Below, piece by piece: positions 5,777 through 7,886 of a DNA stretch of 7,886 bases; position 1 is the first letter of the stretch; the number at the start of each line of letters is the position of its first letter. The notes beneath the pieces were generated by a model. The model searched no databases. It saw nothing but the letters and a program-made list of their open reading frames with translations, and was not told the origin of the DNA. The position numbers and the translations under genes were made by a program. The DNA comes from Sphingobacterium sp. UBA6711 (lineage in GTDB: Bacteria > Bacteroidota > Bacteroidia > Sphingobacteriales > Sphingobacteriaceae): the NCBI GenBank assembly GCA_002454415.1, contig DKIT01000091.1, positions 17,969-25,854 on the forward strand, in the 5' to 3' direction.

Positions 5777-5865
5777 GTCTTTTCTTGTTTTGTGATTAAA
5801 TCTTATTTCATTTTTGTGCATGCACCTTTCCCATATACCAAGTGCCATAAACTGGTATAACCTTT

Positions 5866-6003
5866 TTACAATACAAAGTTAACCTTGCTCTCGCTCCAGA
5901 ATAAGGAATATAGCTCATATGTAGGCGGTATCTCACCTGTACCGAAAATATAGCAGCGTGTCCGATGAAAGGCCTCTTTAAGAATAATCAATCGACCAGC
6001 CAT
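5866..6003 (-). CDS. Candidate 45-aa ORF upstream of the amidase
   Basis: The frame starts MAGRLIILKEAFHRTRCYIF and ends SESKVNFVL, stopping 17 bp before the upstream-most in-frame amidase ATG (5848). A GGAAAGGAA stretch lies about 11 nt before its ATG. It has a protein-like residue mix but no recognised motif. It overlaps another candidate on the opposite strand (5965-6102) and the putative amidase -7 box, so at most some of these readings are right. Confidence 0.2.
   Translation of the reverse strand: MAGRLIILKEAFHRTRCYIFGTGEIPPTYELYSLFWSESKVNFVL
5874..5881 (-). promoter_or_regulatory. Candidate -7 box for the amidase operon
   Basis: The minus strand reads TAACTTTG, a full match to TAnnTTTG and identical to the -7 box at 3925-3932. 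No TTG is seen at the usual 19-bp distance, so only half of the promoter is supported. Transcription would start near 5867. Confidence 0.4.
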
Positions 6004-6102
6004 ATGCGAAAAATTCCTTTCCAACAGGCATTGGATCGATATCAAAAATTTATATCTTTAGTCAAAGATTTGACATATAGAATCGCTAACAGGAAGCTAT
6101 AA
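5965..6102 (+). CDS. Candidate 45-aa basic ORF ahead of the PhyH-like gene
   Basis: The frame starts MKGLFKNNQSTSHMRK, ends VKDLTYRIANRKL and stops 18 bp before the dioxygenase ATG. It is Lys/Arg-rich and helix-prone. The predicted promoter (6031-6060) and palindrome (6061-6074) of the dioxygenase lie inside it, which argues against it. No known family is recognised. Confidence 0.2.
   Translation: MKGLFKNNQSTSHMRKIPFQQALDRYQKFISLVKDLTYRIANRKL
6031..6060 (+). promoter_or_regulatory. Promoter of the PhyH-like gene
   Basis: TTG (6031-6033), 19 bp, then TATCTTTA (6053-6060), one base off TAnnTTTG. The spacing is identical to the consensus promoter at 3903-3932. Transcription would start near 6067, about 54 nt before the gene. 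Confidence 0.5.
6061..6074. promoter_or_regulatory. Palindrome at the predicted start site, candidate operator
   Basis: GTCAAA (6061-6066) and TTTGAC (6069-6074) form a perfect inverted repeat with a 2-bp centre, immediately after the -7 box. A dimeric repressor here would cover the transcription start of the dioxygenase gene. Confidence 0.4.
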
Positions 6103-6120
6103 GACCACTAACTCCTAACA

Positions 6121-6849
6121 ATGAACAATCGCATAGACGAGCAAGTAAAAAGACAAAGAGATCACCTGGAAAAAGAAGGGTTCACAATTATCGAGGATAT
6201 TTTTAATCAAAAAGAGATCTCACAACTGATCGCGGTGATTGAGAGGGAAGACACTTCGCGAGATACTTTTAGACAATCTTCTGATCTTTTTGCCATACGT
6301 CAGGTTCTCAAAGAGATTCCAGGTTTAAATACTATCATTTTCAACCAGAACTTCAGCATGCTGATCCGCCGTTTGTTTGGAATGGATTATTTTGTCGTAA
6401 AAAGTATTTATTTCGACAAACCCTCAACATCAAACTGGTACGTATCCTATCATCAAGATCTCACCATATCCGTAGATAAAAAAGTAGATACAGCAGGATT
6501 TAACAATTGGACTATAAAGCAAAATCAATATGCCGTACAGCCTCCGCTAGAAATTCTCGAAAATATATTTACAATTAGAATCCACCTCGATGACACCAGT
6601 GTAGAAAACGGTGCATTAAATATCATTGCAGGATCACACAATGTCGGATTATACCGACCTGAAACTATCGACTGGAGCAAAGAGCGTGAAAGAAGCTGCC
6701 CAGTTTCTGCCGGGGGGATAATGATTATGAAACCGCTTCTTTTACACAGTTCCAAACGAACGAGCAATAATAAACGCCGACGTGTCATCCATATTGAATT
6801 CTCAAACATTGAATTACCAGACAATCTGCAGTGGGCCGAAAGGACCTAG
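6121..6849 (+). CDS. Phytanoyl-CoA dioxygenase (PhyH)-family Fe(II)/2-oxoglutarate oxygenase
   Basis: This 242-aa protein has the double-stranded beta-helix of the PhyH family. The iron triad is His111 and Asp113 in SYHQD, plus His209 in LLLHSS. GALNIIAGSH (164-173) is the conserved strand and turn between them. A basic cluster (Arg213, and Lys/Arg 218-221 in NKRRRVIH) supplies the likely 2-oxoglutarate-binding Arg. The N terminus (EKEGFTIIEDIFNQKEI, 17-33) matches the family opening. Members hydroxylate diverse small molecules or fatty acyl groups using Fe(II), O2 and 2-oxoglutarate; the substrate cannot be deduced. It is a single-gene unit with its own promoter. The HxlR gene converges on it with only 18 bp between stops and no terminator visible, so antisense overlap of the two transcripts is likely. 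Confidence 0.88.
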   Translation: MNNRIDEQVKRQRDHLEKEGFTIIEDIFNQKEISQLIAVIEREDTSRDTFRQSSDLFAIRQVLKEIPGLNTIIFNQNFSMLIRRLFGMDYFVVKSIYFDKPSTSNWYVSYHQDLTISVDKKVDTAGFNNWTIKQNQYAVQPPLEILENIFTIRIHLDDTSVENGALNIIAGSHNVGLYRPETIDWSKERERSCPVSAGGIMIMKPLLLHSSKRTSNNKRRRVIHIEFSNIELPDNLQWAERT

Positions 6850-6867
6850 AAGATACAACAGAAAAAA

Positions 6868-7212
6868 CTAGCGTTCTGATATTATTTTTTTTCGATGCCG
6901 CTCACCCCATTGTTCCATTTCAATTAGAACAGGCTCCAAAGTTTTGCTATATGCTGTCAATTCATACTGTACCGTTATGGGTTTTGTATCGCAAACCATA
7001 CGCTTTACCAAACCATTCATCTCCAATTCCTGAAGTTCTTTCGACAGTATTCTGGGAGAAATATTCGCTTCACGGGACAATTCATTAAAACCACGTTTTC
7101 CACTTCTCAAAACCGAAAGCAAAACCAGCTTCCATTTCCCTCCCACTACATCTAAAGTATCCCGAATGGCCAAATTCGCTTTACGGCAACTCTCCGCTGT
7201 GTGATTCTCCAT
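6868..7212 (-). CDS. HxlR-family winged-helix regulator, probable redox/quinone sensor
   Basis: This 114-aa protein is the normal length for the HxlR/MarR-like family. GGKWKLVLL (24-32) is the family signature. ISPRILSKELQELEMNGLV (51-69) is the recognition helix and following helix. The wing runs about 70-86 (VQYELT at its end), and a C-terminal dimer helix contains Trp102. Cys9, just before the first helix, corresponds to the reactive Cys used by YodB/QsrR/HypR-type members to sense quinones, diamide or related electrophiles; Cys74 is a second thiol. It is divergent from an azoreductase gene, the same pairing as yodB-azoR1 control in Bacillus. A full -7 box, TAGTTTTG on the minus strand (7263-7256), and the tandem repeats beside its start suggest autoregulation. 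Confidence 0.92.
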   Translation of the reverse strand: MENHTAESCRKANLAIRDTLDVVGGKWKLVLLSVLRSGKRGFNELSREANISPRILSKELQELEMNGLVKRMVCDTKPITVQYELTAYSKTLEPVLIEMEQWGERHRKKIISER

Positions 7213-7308
7213 ATACTATTCTTTTTGTAAGTACTATCCTTTTTGTAACAGATAACAAAACTATAGTAATTATCTGGAAATTTGTTGGAAAGAAACAAAA
7301 ATAAAACA
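7213..7308. promoter_or_regulatory. Divergent hxlR/azoreductase promoter-operator
   Basis: The 96-bp gap contains the tandem repeat at 7214-7248, a minus-strand -7 box TAGTTTTG (7263-7256), an 8-bp palindrome ACTATAGT (7260-7267) across that box, and an inverted ATAGTA (7263-7268) facing the two TACTAT repeats. TTTTGT (7241-7246) and ACAAAA (7255-7260) form a further inverted pair. No full consensus box was found for the azoreductase direction; GAAATTTG (7277-7284) is one base off. Confidence 0.55.
7214..7248. repeat. 17-bp tandem repeat, candidate HxlR operator
   Basis: TACTATTCTTTTTGTAA (7214-7230) and TACTATCCTTTTTGTAA (7232-7248) differ at one base and repeat with an 18-bp period. They begin 2 bp upstream of the HxlR start codon and would lie in its 5' leader, downstream of the predicted -7 box. 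The location suggests that bound HxlR dimers block its own transcript and possibly the divergent one. Confidence 0.65.
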
Positions 7309-7886
7309 ATGAAAATATTACATCTAATTTCAAGTCTAAGAGGAGAGGCTTCATTCAGCAATAAATTAGGAAATTCCATTATTGAACAATTAGCGACGAG
7401 ATATCCTATAGAGGTCAAAGAACGCAATTTAGCATCAGCACCTTTAGCTCATCTTTCTGATGCCCATGTAACAGCATTCTTTACACCAGAGCATGAGAGG
7501 ACGGCTGCACAAATTGAAATTATACGCCCTTCTGATGAAGCCATCGCAGAACTTCTTAATGCGGACATATTAATCATTGATGTCCCAATGTACAATTTTA
7601 CTATCCCTTCAACTATAAAGGCCTGGATTGATCAAATTGCTAGAGCTGGTATTACATTTAGATACGGAGAAAATGGCGTTGAAGGACTTGTCACCAACAA
7701 AAAAGCATATTTAGCGATCTCTACAGGAGGTATCTACTCAGAAGGTTATATGAAAGACTTTGATCATACCGAACAATATCTCCGACACGTCCTGGGATTT
7801 TTGGGTATTACAAACATGGAGGTCTTCAGAGTAGAAGGCGTCAATTTATCCGAAGCTAAAGAAGATGTGTTATCAAAAGCAAAACA
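7309..7886 (+). CDS. azoR: FMN-dependent NADH:quinone oxidoreductase/azoreductase (3' end beyond window)
   Basis: An open frame of 192 codons starts at ATG 7309 and reaches the window edge without a stop. Family members are about 200 aa, so only a few C-terminal residues should be missing. It has a flavodoxin-like fold: MKILHLISSLRGEASFSNKL (1-20) is the first strand and phosphate-binding loop for FMN, PMYNFTIPSTIKAWID (93-108) is the family signature that contacts the isoalloxazine ring, and STGGIY (138-143) is the second FMN loop. The enzyme performs two-electron reduction of quinones (detoxification without semiquinone) and, as a side activity, of azo dyes, in the cytoplasm. It is divergent from the HxlR regulator and most likely induced when that regulator's Cys9 is modified. 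Confidence 0.92.
   Translation, partial: MKILHLISSLRGEASFSNKLGNSIIEQLATRYPIEVKERNLASAPLAHLSDAHVTAFFTPEHERTAAQIEIIRPSDEAIAELLNADILIIDVPMYNFTIPSTIKAWIDQIARAGITFRYGENGVEGLVTNKKAYLAISTGGIYSEGYMKDFDHTEQYLRHVLGFLGITNMEVFRVEGVNLSEAKEDVLSKAK

Noticed and set aside
5777..5848. 24-codon N-terminal extension of the amidase
   Set aside because: The extra residues have no amidase or signal-peptide character. Not fully excluded, because a -7 box lies just upstream.
6525..6824. 99-aa minus-strand frame inside the PhyH-like gene
   Set aside because: Fully inside a gene with all iron-binding residues on the plus strand.
6831..7088. 85-aa plus-strand frame opposite the HxlR gene
   Set aside because: Shadow of the clear winged-helix gene. 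It starts within the dioxygenase 3' end without a ribosome site.
7152..7427. 91-aa minus-strand frame across the HxlR/azoreductase promoter
   Set aside because: It overlaps the starts of two well-supported divergent genes and their tandem-repeat control region.
1..7886. CRISPR array, tRNA, rRNA, insertion sequence ends
   Set aside because: No regularly spaced repeats of suitable length, no cloverleaf-like segments, no transposase and no terminal inverted repeats with target duplication were seen.

Overview
The window looks like a chromosomal accessory stretch from a Bacteroidota bacterium, most likely a Sphingobacteriaceae member such as Sphingobacterium (inference). The evidence is the AT-rich composition, the near absence of Shine-Dalgarno sequences, and promoters of the Bacteroidota type (TTG, 19 bp, TAnnTTTG or a one-base variant). 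The family resemblance of the proteins also fits. No tRNA, rRNA, CRISPR array or transposase is visible.

Left part (1-2561, + strand): the C-terminal half of a luciferase-like FMN monooxygenase is followed after 10 bp by a two-Rossmann flavin monooxygenase-like enzyme, so the two form an operon. A 442-bp gap follows. It holds an AT-rich inverted repeat and five copies of AATTTAAA. Next comes a gene for a small lipoprotein of unknown function.

Middle part (2566-5881) has the features of a small phage-derived module. A CI/LexA-like repressor with an HTH and a self-cleaving S24 peptidase domain is encoded on the minus strand. It is divergent from an unrecognised, helix-rich 193-aa protein on the plus strand. 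Between them lies a 330-bp region with palindromes, repeated GTTTAAC motifs, a consensus Bacteroidota promoter and a possible 18-aa leader peptide. A strong bidirectional terminator then separates the unknown gene from a minus-strand pair: an AmpD-like N-acetylmuramoyl-L-alanine amidase, and an overlapping small membrane/coiled-coil protein preceded by a textbook Shine-Dalgarno. The pair resembles an endolysin with an accessory lysis protein.

Right part (5849-7886): an intergenic region carries two antiparallel candidate small ORFs and a promoter/palindrome unit leading into a phytanoyl-CoA dioxygenase-family gene. Convergent to that gene is an HxlR-family regulator with a conserved N-terminal Cys. 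The regulator is divergent from an FMN-dependent NADH:quinone oxidoreductase/azoreductase gene that runs off the right end. The 96-bp intergenic region between them holds an imperfect 17-bp tandem repeat next to the regulator start. This fits a redox- or quinone-sensing regulator controlling its own gene and the azoreductase.

The best candidates for something undescribed are the S24 repressor with its divergent unknown partner and operator region, and the overlapping amidase/membrane-coil pair.
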